Shown here: positions 9,349 to 17,427 of the stretch, piece by piece
Position numbering within the stretch: position 1 is the first letter of the stretch
Layout: every line of letters starts with the position of its first letter
DNA from: Algoriphagus mannitolivorans DSM 15301
GTDB lineage: Bacteria; Bacteroidota; Bacteroidia; Cytophagales; Cyclobacteriaceae
Assembly (NCBI RefSeq): GCF_000429425.1
Contig: NZ_AUBV01000006.1
Coordinates: 124,001 to 188,000 of the forward strand
Reading direction: 5' to 3'
DNA length: 64,000 nucleotides
Program-made: the position numbers and the translations under genes
The notes under the pieces: generated by a model
Told to the model about the DNA's origin: nothing
What the model saw: the letters and a program-made list of their open reading frames with translations, nothing else
Database searches by the model: none

Positions 9349-9353
9349 TAGAA
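9338..9353. promoter_or_regulatory. BlaI-type operator 2
   Basis: TTCTACATTTGTAGAA has the same seven-base arms as operator 1, with centres 27 bases apart. It covers the -7 box TACATTTG. Two near-identical dyads this close fit binding by two repressor dimers. Confidence 0.85.
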
Positions 9354-9372
9354 CAAGGAAATCGTTTGATAT

Positions 9373-9741
9373 ATGAAATTATCGGGGGCAGAAGAGGAAT
9401 TGATGAATTATTTGTGGGAATTAAAAAAAGCCTACTTAAAGGACTTATTGGAAAAATATCCAGAGCCGAAGCCCGCCATGACTACTATTTCCACGCTTTT
9501 GAAGCGAATGCAGGACAAAAACTTTGTGGATTATCAGACGGAGGGAAAGGCCAGACTTTATTTTCCGCTGATCAGTAAGGAGAATTATTTTGCCAAGCAT
9601 CTTCAAGGCCTGATCAAAAACTTTTTCAATGATTCCCCAGCTCAGTTTGCTTCATTTTTTGCGAGACAGACTGACTTGAGTGACTCCCAGCTTGAAGACC
9701 TGAAGTCCATGATTGATGATCAACTTAATCGGAAGAAATAA
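9373..9741 (+). CDS. BlaI/MecI/CopY-family transcriptional repressor
   Basis: 122-residue winged-helix repressor, normal length. The N-terminal domain (LSGAEEELMNYLWELKKAYLKDLLE ... TTISTLLKRMQDKNFVDY) carries the helix-turn-helix and wing; the C-terminal third is the dimerisation helix set containing the site that M56 proteases cleave in the BlaI/MecI systems. It overlaps the downstream sensor gene by one base (TAATG). Two operators lie 20-60 bases upstream, so it is almost surely autoregulated. Known relatives control beta-lactamase genes, but no beta-lactamase lies here; the only other adjacent target is the divergent glycosidase. Confidence 0.92.
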   Translation: MKLSGAEEELMNYLWELKKAYLKDLLEKYPEPKPAMTTISTLLKRMQDKNFVDYQTEGKARLYFPLISKENYFAKHLQGLIKNFFNDSPAQFASFFARQTDLSDSQLEDLKSMIDDQLNRKK

Positions 9742-11987
9742 TGGAATACTTAGTCAAATCCATTCTGTGCTTACTTCTCTTATTGCTGTTTCACCGCTTG
9801 GTGCTTCAACAGGAAGTCTTGTATCGTTTCAATCGCTTTTTTCTTTTGGGGGCAGTTGTAGGATCTTTCCTGATTCCTTTGGTAATACTTGAGGTAGAGC
9901 AAAAACCTACCCCTGAGATGGCAGCTTCGCTCATCTACCCGGAAGTTGACCAAGTTTATCACACTTCTGAATCAACCGAAAGCCAAATTCCTCTTGAGAT
10001 GGAGACAATTCCGACACCGCATGAAGTGAAAATTCCATGGGCAGAGTTGGCTTGGGGGATTTATGGGATTGGTGTTTTAGTCTTTTTGTACCGGTTTATT
10101 CGGAATATCCATGTGATCAATGACCAAATTCAAAAGAATCTTCGAATAACATATCGGCAGGAAACACTAGTTCTCCTTAACGACTTTGTTTCTCCTTATT
10201 CTTTTCTACACTACATTTTCTACCCAAAATCATCCTTTGAAAAAGAAGGAATTCCCGAAGCGATTTTTCTTCATGAGCAATGCCATGTAAAGGAAAAGCA
10301 CAGTTGGGATATTCTATTTCTGGAATTTTTGCTTATCCCATTTTGGTTTCATCCGGGTTTGTATTTGGCGATTCAGGCCATTCGCCTCAATCATGAATTC
10401 ATAGCTGATCAACAGGTAGTTAAAACAATGCCAATCCCGGACTACCAGCATTTATTGATTTCAGTGCTTTCAGGAACAAAAGGGTATTCCCTTGGAAGTA
10501 GCCTAAACTTTTCCCTCACCAAAAAACGATTTTCCATGATGAAGAAGACGTCAAAACCCGGAATTAAAATTTTAAAGTTGGTCAGCTTAGTTGTCTTTTT
10601 AGGTGTAATCGTTGCCCTATTTGCAGAAAAAGTAGCAGTCAGTGAGCCTCTAGAAAATTCACATCAAGCGACTGATTCCTCCATAACAGAGCAGCCAAAA
10701 ATCATCTCTCTCAATATCAATGAGTCTGGAGAGATTTTTCTAGGTGATGAGAAAATGACCACTGAGCGTCTTACCCAGCACCTGGCAAGTTTCAAGGGAA
10801 AAGAATTGGTAGTTTCCTTGAATGCATTTGCAGGAACCGAAATGGGAGAAATCGCTGATCTTCAGGAGATGCTTAAGCAAAATGAAGTTCGGCGGATTTA
10901 TTTTCAAAAGGACAATGGTCAATCCGAAAACACAGGGACGCAGACCCAACGCGATCGGATGTATCGGAATGCGATTTTTTTGATTGAAAGCAAGGAGATG
11001 GACTATACTCAAAAGACCTACGACCAGCTTTCGGAAAAAGAAAAGATCGGGTTACTATTTCCTGATAAACCAGTAGAAAAGAAAAGACCTAATGCGACGA
11101 TTTTTGAGTCCTGGAAAAACAAAGATGAATTTGCGCTTTGGATTGATGGGAAATCGGTGGACAATTCGGTTTTAACTAAATACCAGCCTGAGGATTTTGA
11201 TTGGTTTTTTCAATCTGGAGTGAAAGCCAATGCCCGTTCCGAGCGGTTTCCACAGCCTTTTCAGGTTTATTTATATTCACCGCAATACTTTGAAGAGAGC
11301 TTTGGGCCTGATTCCGAGATGTTTCGGCCACGTACCAACAGGGATACCATTACAATTACTCAGCGAAATATGACTTCAATGAAGGATTTATCCCGATATC
11401 CTGACCCAACGACCGCCTATTTGCAAAAAAATGCCTATTACGAGAAGCTGAGAACTTCAAGAAATATCTATGCTAACAAGACTTCGGAGGAAAAAGCCTT
11501 ACTAAGAAAGTTGTACGAGGAATTGAAACTTTACTATGATCAGGCAACCGACGCAAAAAGAAAACAACTGAAAGAGCCGATTCTACCAGATTCTGATCGA
11601 AAAAGATTTGATTATTCATCTGAGGGTTCCTCTGAAAAAATCACTTCTGTCTCAAATCCAATTAATAGGGGAATTGAAAGGTCTTATTCCTTTGTATATG
11701 CTTCGGGTGGGATGCCTTTGGACGAGTATTTAGTTAGATATGGTCAATTCCAAACCAAAGTCAATGAAAATCGACTTTTCACCATGCCTTCCAATACTGA
11801 AATCGAGGCATTGAGAAAGGAATTTGATGCACTTCAGGCTAGCTTTTTGAAACTATCTCTCGAGGAAAGAAAAAAAGTGCGGCGAGCTAGCTTTCCTTAT
11901 GCCCGAATCGAAAAAGAAGGTTTGGTTATCTACAAAAAATTCGAAGATCTCACAGAGGAAGAACGTGCTACCATGACAGGATGCTAA
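9741..11987 (+). CDS. BlaR1-like M56 membrane metalloprotease sensor
   Basis: 748 residues. Membrane segments lie near residues 3-21, 32-50, 103-120, 189-205 and 277-294. The zinc protease site is HEQCH at 178-182 on the cytoplasmic side, with a third ligand probably E219 (NHEFIAD). After the last helix comes a large periplasmic part: residues about 321-392 (IISLNINESGEIFLG ... EIADLQEMLKQNEVRRIYF) have the ExbD/TolR-like pattern common in Bacteroidota M56 proteins, followed by some 350 lysine- and glutamate-rich residues I cannot assign. No penicillin-binding domain is visible, so the signal is probably not a beta-lactam. It likely cleaves the coupled repressor when its periplasmic part is triggered. 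Confidence 0.88.
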   Translation: MEYLVKSILCLLLLLLFHRLVLQQEVLYRFNRFFLLGAVVGSFLIPLVILEVEQKPTPEMAASLIYPEVDQVYHTSESTESQIPLEMETIPTPHEVKIPWAELAWGIYGIGVLVFLYRFIRNIHVINDQIQKNLRITYRQETLVLLNDFVSPYSFLHYIFYPKSSFEKEGIPEAIFLHEQCHVKEKHSWDILFLEFLLIPFWFHPGLYLAIQAIRLNHEFIADQQVVKTMPIPDYQHLLISVLSGTKGYSLGSSLNFSLTKKRFSMMKKTSKPGIKILKLVSLVVFLGVIVALFAEKVAVSEPLENSHQATDSSITEQPKIISLNINESGEIFLGDEKMTTERLTQHLASFKGKELVVSLNAFAGTEMGEIADLQEMLKQNEVRRIYFQKDNGQSENTGTQTQRDRMYRNAIFLIESKEMDYTQKTYDQLSEKEKIGLLFPDKPVEKKRPNATIFESWKNKDEFALWIDGKSVDNSVLTKYQPEDFDWFFQSGVKANARSERFPQPFQVYLYSPQYFEESFGPDSEMFRPRTNRDTITITQRNMTSMKDLSRYPDPTTAYLQKNAYYEKLRTSRNIYANKTSEEKALLRKLYEELKLYYDQATDAKRKQLKEPILPDSDRKRFDYSSEGSSEKITSVSNPINRGIERSYSFVYASGGMPLDEYLVRYGQFQTKVNENRLFTMPSNTEIEALRKEFDALQASFLKLSLEERKKVRRASFPYARIEKEGLVIYKKFEDLTEEERATMTGC

Positions 11988-11991
11988 AGGC

Positions 11992-13131
11992 CTAGCCAAA
12001 GACTGGGGAAGAATCAAATTCCTCGTCAGGATTTTTCACACCACTTTCTTGCTCGGTTGATACAATCAACTCACTAAGGATACTCAGCCAGGAATCAACC
12101 CATTGATGAAATTGAAAGGATGCTTCGGTATCCTTTTTTTCTACCTTTTCTAAAAGAGAAAAATCAAAAGAGCTGGATGCTATTCCTGCTCCAGAGGCCT
12201 CTCCATCCAAAGCATTGCAAGCTTGCTCATATTGCCCAGCCACCGGAATCATCAGGACAGGCTTTCTCAAATACATCGCTTCGCAAACCGATTCAAATCC
12301 TGCGGTACAAGCCAAGCCTTTGCAAGCGGCCATATCTTGCAGAAATGTTTGGTCATTAACGCGGTGAAAGGAAAGATTGGGAAGCGGATTTTCGATCGGT
12401 TTGGCGGATTTCTTATCCCAATATGCTTTGATTTTTACCAGTGGATTTGATTTAGCAAAGGCCAAAATTTCTTCCCCATACCCTGGATTTACCATATAGG
12501 CCAGGTAAAAATCTTCACTTTTTACCTCAAGTTTTTTCACCTCTTTTCTCAGTAAGGGAGGGACTACCCTGACTTTGGGGTTAATCAATTTGATTTTTGG
12601 GAGAAAGGATAGCGCCAAAACCTCATCTGATCCCAAAGCCGTAAGGTGGGTATTGAGTTGAAAAAGGAATTTGTCCCAAGGTTTTCCTTTGGCAAAAAGG
12701 AAATCTGGATGATAGATTAAATATTGATGCCCGATCACCCAAAATCTTGAGGATGGTCGGAATAGAAAATTGTAGAGCCCACCCAAAAGGTCATAAAAAT
12801 TGAGGATTACATCAGGGTTTCGGGATTCAACGACTTGGTGTATGGTTTTCAAGCTTTTCCAAAAAGTAGGAGTCTGCAAGGCGTTTTTTCGAATAGTTTT
12901 TCCGAGGAGGATTTTCTTTTGCTTTTTGTCGGCGACGAAGTTTGGACTATCGACCAAATGGATGGGTGCTTTGATCTCTCTGGAAAAGAAATCAGGTATC
13001 TCCCTTCGTTTGCTTTTACCCACTATAACGCCGCAAACTTCGTGGCCTTGACTTCTCAGAAGGTGATAGAATGCGATGGCTTGGGTCATATGCCCCCTGC
13101 CTTCTCCCTGGACGATAAAAAGGAATTTCAT
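11992..13131 (-). CDS. Glycosyltransferase, UDP-sugar dependent (MurG/MJ1255-like fold)
   Basis: 379 residues with the GT-B arrangement. The N-terminus MKFLFIVQGEGRGHMTQA is the glycine-histidine acceptor loop of the MJ1255/MurG-like group. The C-terminal donor half has LACTAGFESVCEAMYLRKPVL followed by PVAGQYEQACNA, the usual nucleotide-sugar pocket. It overlaps the upstream LpxH-like phosphoesterase by one base (TAATG), so the pair is translationally coupled. A role in making a glycolipid is plausible from the partner, but acceptor and donor cannot be read from sequence. Confidence 0.8.
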   Translation of the reverse strand: MKFLFIVQGEGRGHMTQAIAFYHLLRSQGHEVCGVIVGKSKRREIPDFFSREIKAPIHLVDSPNFVADKKQKKILLGKTIRKNALQTPTFWKSLKTIHQVVESRNPDVILNFYDLLGGLYNFLFRPSSRFWVIGHQYLIYHPDFLFAKGKPWDKFLFQLNTHLTALGSDEVLALSFLPKIKLINPKVRVVPPLLRKEVKKLEVKSEDFYLAYMVNPGYGEEILAFAKSNPLVKIKAYWDKKSAKPIENPLPNLSFHRVNDQTFLQDMAACKGLACTAGFESVCEAMYLRKPVLMIPVAGQYEQACNALDGEASGAGIASSSFDFSLLEKVEKKDTEASFQFHQWVDSWLSILSELIVSTEQESGVKNPDEEFDSSPVFG

Positions 13132-13997
13132 TAGAATCGGAAGGAAGGCGGATTCAGGTCCTCGTGATTTCTACTGTCAAAGGAAACTTGCCTCAATGGC
13201 AATACAGAAGTTTCCTCTACCGAAGGGTTCTTTTGCTCCAAAACCCGGACTTTTGGAAATTCAATTTCCCGATAATAGATCAGCTGCCAGTTGCCCTCAT
13301 GATCTTCAGCCAAGGCACTCATGGTTTCTACCCAGTCACCGGAATTGAGGTAATGAATTCCATCGATCATCCGGTTTTCGGCTTTATGGATATGCCCACA
13401 AATGATTCCGTCACAGCCTTTGGCTTTGGCCATTTTGGCAAGTTCAGTTTCGTAATCATCGATGTAGGAAACGGCTTTTTTGACTTTTCCCTTGATGTAT
13501 TGGGAAAGTGAAAAGTAAGGGAGGCCGGACTTGAAGCGGTAATAGTTGACTATTCGATTGAGCCAGAGAAGAAAGGTGTAACCCATATCTCCCAGATAGG
13601 CTATCCAGCGGAGATTCGTGGTGATGGAATCAAAGACGTCTCCGTGCGTGATAAAATATTTTTTTCCCTGGGATTCATAGGTCATATCGGTAAGGATAGA
13701 AAGTTTACCGATCTGTAAGGGGAGAATTTGATCCAGAAAATCATCGTGATTGCCTCTCAGGTAGAAGACATTGGTTTGATGATTATCGATCATTTTGAGG
13801 ATCCTGTTGAAAAAGCGGGTGTGCTTTCTTTTCCAACTACCGGATTTTTTGAGCTGCCAACCATCGATGATGTCTCCGTTAAGGATGAGGTTTTCGCATC
13901 GGTATTGCTTTAGAAACCGGACGATTTCCTTTGCTTTCGAGCCTTTTGTCCCCAAATGCACATCAGAAATGACGATGGTTTTGTAGGATGTTTTCAT
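13131..13997 (-). CDS. LpxH-like metallophosphoesterase
   Basis: 288 residues of the calcineurin-like fold with all metal motifs: SDVHLGT (near residue 11), NGDIIDGW, GNHDDF, THGDVFD and CGHIHKAE. The arrangement is that of UDP-2,3-diacylglucosamine pyrophosphatases, but a second, better LpxH is encoded at 32535-33311. This copy is longer, has an extra insert (IVNYYRFKSGLPYFSLSQYIKGK) and is coupled to a glycosyltransferase, so it more likely acts on another lipid-linked or nucleotide-linked phosphate. The 243 bases upstream separate it from the divergent S9 peptidase. Confidence 0.82.
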   Translation of the reverse strand: MKTSYKTIVISDVHLGTKGSKAKEIVRFLKQYRCENLILNGDIIDGWQLKKSGSWKRKHTRFFNRILKMIDNHQTNVFYLRGNHDDFLDQILPLQIGKLSILTDMTYESQGKKYFITHGDVFDSITTNLRWIAYLGDMGYTFLLWLNRIVNYYRFKSGLPYFSLSQYIKGKVKKAVSYIDDYETELAKMAKAKGCDGIICGHIHKAENRMIDGIHYLNSGDWVETMSALAEDHEGNWQLIYYREIEFPKVRVLEQKNPSVEETSVLPLRQVSFDSRNHEDLNPPSFRF

Positions 13998-14187
13998 TTC
14001 CCAGGATTTTACTCGAAAGCTAGGGACTCAGTGTAAATCCAAGATGTTTTGGTTGTTACCAATTTGTTTTGAATTCGAAATATTCTTTGGTGAATATGAC
14101 TGGGATGTTAACAAACTTAGAGAATCTCCTGGAGTGTTGGCTTGTGATTTAATCAGGAATTCCGCTCTAGGAATTACTTAAGCGGTA

Positions 14188-14218
14188 TTTATCCTTCCTA
14201 TTCCGATTTTTAGTTTCG
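14188..14218 (+). promoter_or_regulatory. Candidate promoter of the S9 peptidase
   Basis: TTTA (14188-14191), 19 bases, TAGTTTCG (14211-14218): one mismatch to TAnnTTTG, with the same spacing as the ahcY promoter in this window. The start codon is at 14241. Confidence 0.45.
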
Positions 14219-14240
14219 TACCCAAGAAATATAAACTCAA

Positions 14241-16715
14241 ATGAGAAAAGCATTACTACTAGTCGGGATGATCTTGGCCTCCGTGTCAGGGTATTCTCAG
14301 GAAAAAGTCTATCCAGGGAACTATGAGTTGGCAGCCCGTTTTTCTCCGGAAAAACTGAAAAAAATGATTTTTTCCACCAGTGTGGATCCGCATTGGATGA
14401 AGAAATCCGATCGCTTTTGGTACGAATATGAGACTACAGACGGCAAAAGTTGGTACGTGGTAGATCCTGTGAGGAAGACGAAAACGCAACTTTTTGACAA
14501 AGACAAACTGGCAGCCGAAATCACCAAGGCGGTGAAAGATCCCTTTGACGGGCAGCACCTGAAGCTGGATGATTTAAAGCTGATGGATGACGAAAACACG
14601 ATTCGATTCAAGGTCAAAAGCACGGCAGACGTGCTGAAATCTGACTGGGCTGAGATCAAAGAGAAAAACAAGAATGCCAAGGATTCCATGGAAAAAAAGG
14701 TTCATACCTTTCTCTACAATATCAGCACCCAACAACTGACCGAGATCACAACCGAAAAGGATCCTAAGCGCCTGGCTTGGGCTAATATCGCTCCGGATTC
14801 CTCCCGAGTGGTATACATGAAAAACCACAACCTTTACTGGATGGATAAAGCCAACTTTCTAAAGGCCGTCAAGGATGAAAAAGACTCGACGATTGTCGAA
14901 AACCAGTTGACTAAAGATGGAGAAAAGGACTATTCCTATGGCTTTGACGGACGTGGAGATGACAATGTAGAAGAGGAAAAGAAAAAGGACGACCGCAAAC
15001 GCGTCGGAGCACTATGGAGTGCAGACAGCAAGCAGTTTATTCTGACCCGTACTGACCAGCGCAGCGTAAAGGATCTATGGGTAATCCATAATACTAAAAA
15101 TCCAAGACCCACGCTGGAGACTTACAAGTATGCGATGCCGGGAGAAAAAGAACAGCCAAGAACGGAGCTGTATCATTTTTCTTTCAGCACTATGGAATTG
15201 AAGCAGTTGCCTATCGCAACTTTTAAGGATCAGACAGTTTCCATTTGGTCCACCACACCTCCGACCAATACCCGGGACGATGATTTCCGTCCGGCCATTT
15301 GGTTGGGCGATTTGAATGAGTTCTATTTTGCGCTTACTTCCAGAGATCTGAAAAAAGTGGATGTAATCCGTTGGAATATCGCCAAAGGCCAGAAAGAAGT
15401 GGTCATCGAAGAAAGAAGCAATACCTATATCGATTTTGAAAAACTTGAACTGGCAGGAAATGACCTAATCTGGTGGTCTGAGCGCGATGGATGGGGTCAT
15501 TATTACCTCTACGGAAAGGACGGTTCTTTGAAACGTCAGCTGACTTCTGGACCCTTTCATACTGCTGGAGCTGCACGAGTGGATCTCAAGAATCGAAGAC
15601 TTTTCTTCACGGCCAATGGTCGGGAAAAAGGAGAGGATCCCTACTATGAGCATTTGTACAGTGTGAGTTTGGACGGAGGTCCGGTGACTTTGCTGAATAG
15701 AGGCGACTTCAACCATGAAATCAGCATCAACGACAATGCTACTTTCTTTGTGAACAATTTCTCCAGAGTAAATACCACTCCAGCATCGGTACTTTATGAT
15801 AGAAATGGGGTAAAAGTCATGGATCTGGAAACTGCAGATTTGAGCCAGCTTTTCGCAGCGGGTTATCAATTCCCTGAGCCTTTCAAATTCAAAGCGGATG
15901 ATGGAATTACAGATCTCTATGGGGTGATGTACAAGCCATTCGACTTTGACTCCACTCGAAAATATCCGATCATTGAGTATGTCTATCCGGGGCCTCAGAC
16001 CGAGGCGGTAAACAAGTCCTTCGGAAGAAGCATGGACCGAACGGATAGATTGGCACAATTTGGCTTCGTAGTGGTGACATTGGGCAACCGGGGAGGCCAT
16101 CCATCCCGCTCCAAATGGTATCATAATTATGGCTATGGAGACCTGAGGGATTATGGATTGGCTGATAAAAAAGTCGCCGTGGAGCAATTGGCAGACCGCC
16201 ATGACTTTATCGACCGAAATAGGGTGGGGATCCACGGACATTCAGGTGGAGGATTTATGTCCACTGCCGCGATGCTCGTCTATCCGGATGTATTCAAAGT
16301 GGCAGTTTCTTCTGCTGGAAATCACGAAAACAATATCTACAACCGCTGGTGGTCCGAAAAGCACCATGGAGTGAAGGAGCAAATTTCCCCTAAGGGAGAC
16401 ACCACCTTCGTCTATCAAATCGAGAAGAATCCTGATTTGGCAAAAAACCTAAAAGGACATCTGATGCTCAGCACTGGAGATGTGGATAACAACGTGCATC
16501 CGGCAGGAACCATCCGAATGGCCGAAGCTTTGATCAAAGCTGGAAAGCGATTTGAGTTTGTGATTCTTCCTGGGCAGAGACATGGTTATGGGGACATGAC
16601 AGAGTATTTCTTCTGGAAAATGGGAGACTATTTTGTGCGCCATCTTTTGGGAGATAATACCCCGCCTCCAGTAGATATGATCGAGATGCAGAGGGATAAG
16701 CCGAAGGATAAGTAA
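14241..16715 (+). CDS. S9-family (DPP IV-like) exported serine peptidase
   Basis: 824 residues. A signal peptide (LLLVGMILASVSGYSQ) is followed by a beta-propeller of the DPP IV N-terminal type (to about residue 560) and a C-terminal alpha/beta-hydrolase domain. The catalytic triad is visible: S668 in GHSGGG, D749 in GDVDNNVHP, and H781 in RHGYGD. The EE motif of true DPP IV enzymes is not obvious in the propeller, so exact specificity (dipeptidyl, prolyl or acylaminoacyl) is uncertain. An insert rich in lysine and acid residues (about 235-255, EEEKKKDDRKR) interrupts the propeller. It stands alone and probably acts in the periplasm on peptides. Confidence 0.92.
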   Translation: MRKALLLVGMILASVSGYSQEKVYPGNYELAARFSPEKLKKMIFSTSVDPHWMKKSDRFWYEYETTDGKSWYVVDPVRKTKTQLFDKDKLAAEITKAVKDPFDGQHLKLDDLKLMDDENTIRFKVKSTADVLKSDWAEIKEKNKNAKDSMEKKVHTFLYNISTQQLTEITTEKDPKRLAWANIAPDSSRVVYMKNHNLYWMDKANFLKAVKDEKDSTIVENQLTKDGEKDYSYGFDGRGDDNVEEEKKKDDRKRVGALWSADSKQFILTRTDQRSVKDLWVIHNTKNPRPTLETYKYAMPGEKEQPRTELYHFSFSTMELKQLPIATFKDQTVSIWSTTPPTNTRDDDFRPAIWLGDLNEFYFALTSRDLKKVDVIRWNIAKGQKEVVIEERSNTYIDFEKLELAGNDLIWWSERDGWGHYYLYGKDGSLKRQLTSGPFHTAGAARVDLKNRRLFFTANGREKGEDPYYEHLYSVSLDGGPVTLLNRGDFNHEISINDNATFFVNNFSRVNTTPASVLYDRNGVKVMDLETADLSQLFAAGYQFPEPFKFKADDGITDLYGVMYKPFDFDSTRKYPIIEYVYPGPQTEAVNKSFGRSMDRTDRLAQFGFVVVTLGNRGGHPSRSKWYHNYGYGDLRDYGLADKKVAVEQLADRHDFIDRNRVGIHGHSGGGFMSTAAMLVYPDVFKVAVSSAGNHENNIYNRWWSEKHHGVKEQISPKGDTTFVYQIEKNPDLAKNLKGHLMLSTGDVDNNVHPAGTIRMAEALIKAGKRFEFVILPGQRHGYGDMTEYFFWKMGDYFVRHLLGDNTPPPVDMIEMQRDKPKDK

Positions 16716-16860
16716 GCAGTGAGCAGTCACAGGGGACAGTAGGCAGGAAGCAGATAAAAATGAATGTAGTCTGAAGGCTTTTTTCGCTAAGCTTTAAAAA
16801 ATCAGAGGAAATCTGTGATTTTGATCCGTGCCTATCTGTGGGAAACTTTAAAGTTTGAGT
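16716..16860. repeat. Degenerate repeat-like intergenic sequence
   Basis: The stretch has purine-rich direct iterations (GCAGTGAGCAGTCAC, GGCAGGAAGCAG) and a phrase, GATCCGTGCCTATCTGTGGG, resembling short dispersed intergenic repeats I associate with Bacteroidota genomes. No coding frame fits. Its status as a dispersed repeat cannot be tested from one window. Confidence 0.3.
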
Positions 16861-16871
16861 TTTAAGAATTA

Positions 16872-16902
16872 AAAGCCCGGTTTCGAAAAGAAATCGGGCT
16901 TT
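16872..16902. terminator. Bidirectional intrinsic terminator
   Basis: AAAGCCCGGTTTC (16872-16884) pairs with GAAATCGGGCTTT (16890-16902) with one G-T wobble, followed by T residues. It sits between the S9 peptidase and the convergent small exported protein. Confidence 0.8.
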
Positions 16903-16927
16903 TTGGTTTTTTGAGATCAGAATAAAT

Positions 16928-17278
16928 CTAGTCGTATTTTTTGATTTGCAGAGTGTAATTCACCGAGTCATCAAATCCCTTAACCGGCATTCGGCTTTGT
17001 GGATCAGCCAATTTATAGGTAGGCATTCCGACTCTGAATTTCGGACTGGGTGAGAAATCCAATGTTCTTTCTGTGTAGAGACTTCTGGGCAAAAAGGTAT
17101 AAGAGCTGTCTACAAGTATCCCCCCGGAATTCAAAGAGTCTAGTTTAAGAGATGGTTTCAATTTTTCGCCAATCAAAAGGCTGTCTTTGGAATAATTGAG
17201 CGTATCGCTAGTATGCTGCGCTAAGGCCATTCCAATAGTTCCCATAAATAGGATCAAAAAGCTTCCGATAATTTTCAT
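16928..17278 (-). CDS. Small exported protein of unknown function
   Basis: 116 residues with a clear signal peptide (IIGSFLILFMGTIGMALAQ, cleavage after AQ). The mature part is short, serine- and lysine-rich, with KPSLKLDSL, SYTFLPRSL and FRVGMPTYKL and no recognisable domain or cysteine. It is a single gene, with a terminator downstream and about 150 bases to the glycosyltransferase 3' end upstream. I do not recognise it. Confidence 0.6.
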   Translation of the reverse strand: MKIIGSFLILFMGTIGMALAQHTSDTLNYSKDSLLIGEKLKPSLKLDSLNSGGILVDSSYTFLPRSLYTERTLDFSPSPKFRVGMPTYKLADPQSRMPVKGFDDSVNYTLQIKKYD

Positions 17279-17427
17279 ATGCTAAACACTTGATTTACAA
17301 GGGTAGGTTTACGGATTGAAATAAGATTAGTTATAGGTTTGAAAAAAAATATTGACCGGATTAGATTTTCCATTGAGGTAAAATCAATTCCTTGACTTGC
17401 GAACATTATATTTTGAATAAAAAGGGA

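Noticed and set aside
9231..9356. N-terminal extension of the glycosidase frame back to a TTG at 9356
   Set aside because: The extra residues are only the translation of the two operator palindromes, and ATG 9230 gives the natural start.
9741..11987. Reading the M56 gene as a beta-lactam resistance sensor
   Set aside because: No penicillin-binding domain and no beta-lactamase gene are present; the BlaR1 likeness is limited to the protease half.
15465..16241. Long minus-strand open frame of 258 codons
   Set aside because: It is wholly antisense to the S9 peptidase, whose triad and signal peptide are clear; the frame shows no recognisable protein pattern.
17333..17340. TAGGTTTG on the plus strand, a match to the -7 box
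   Set aside because: It points into the 3' end of a minus-strand gene and no plus-strand gene follows.
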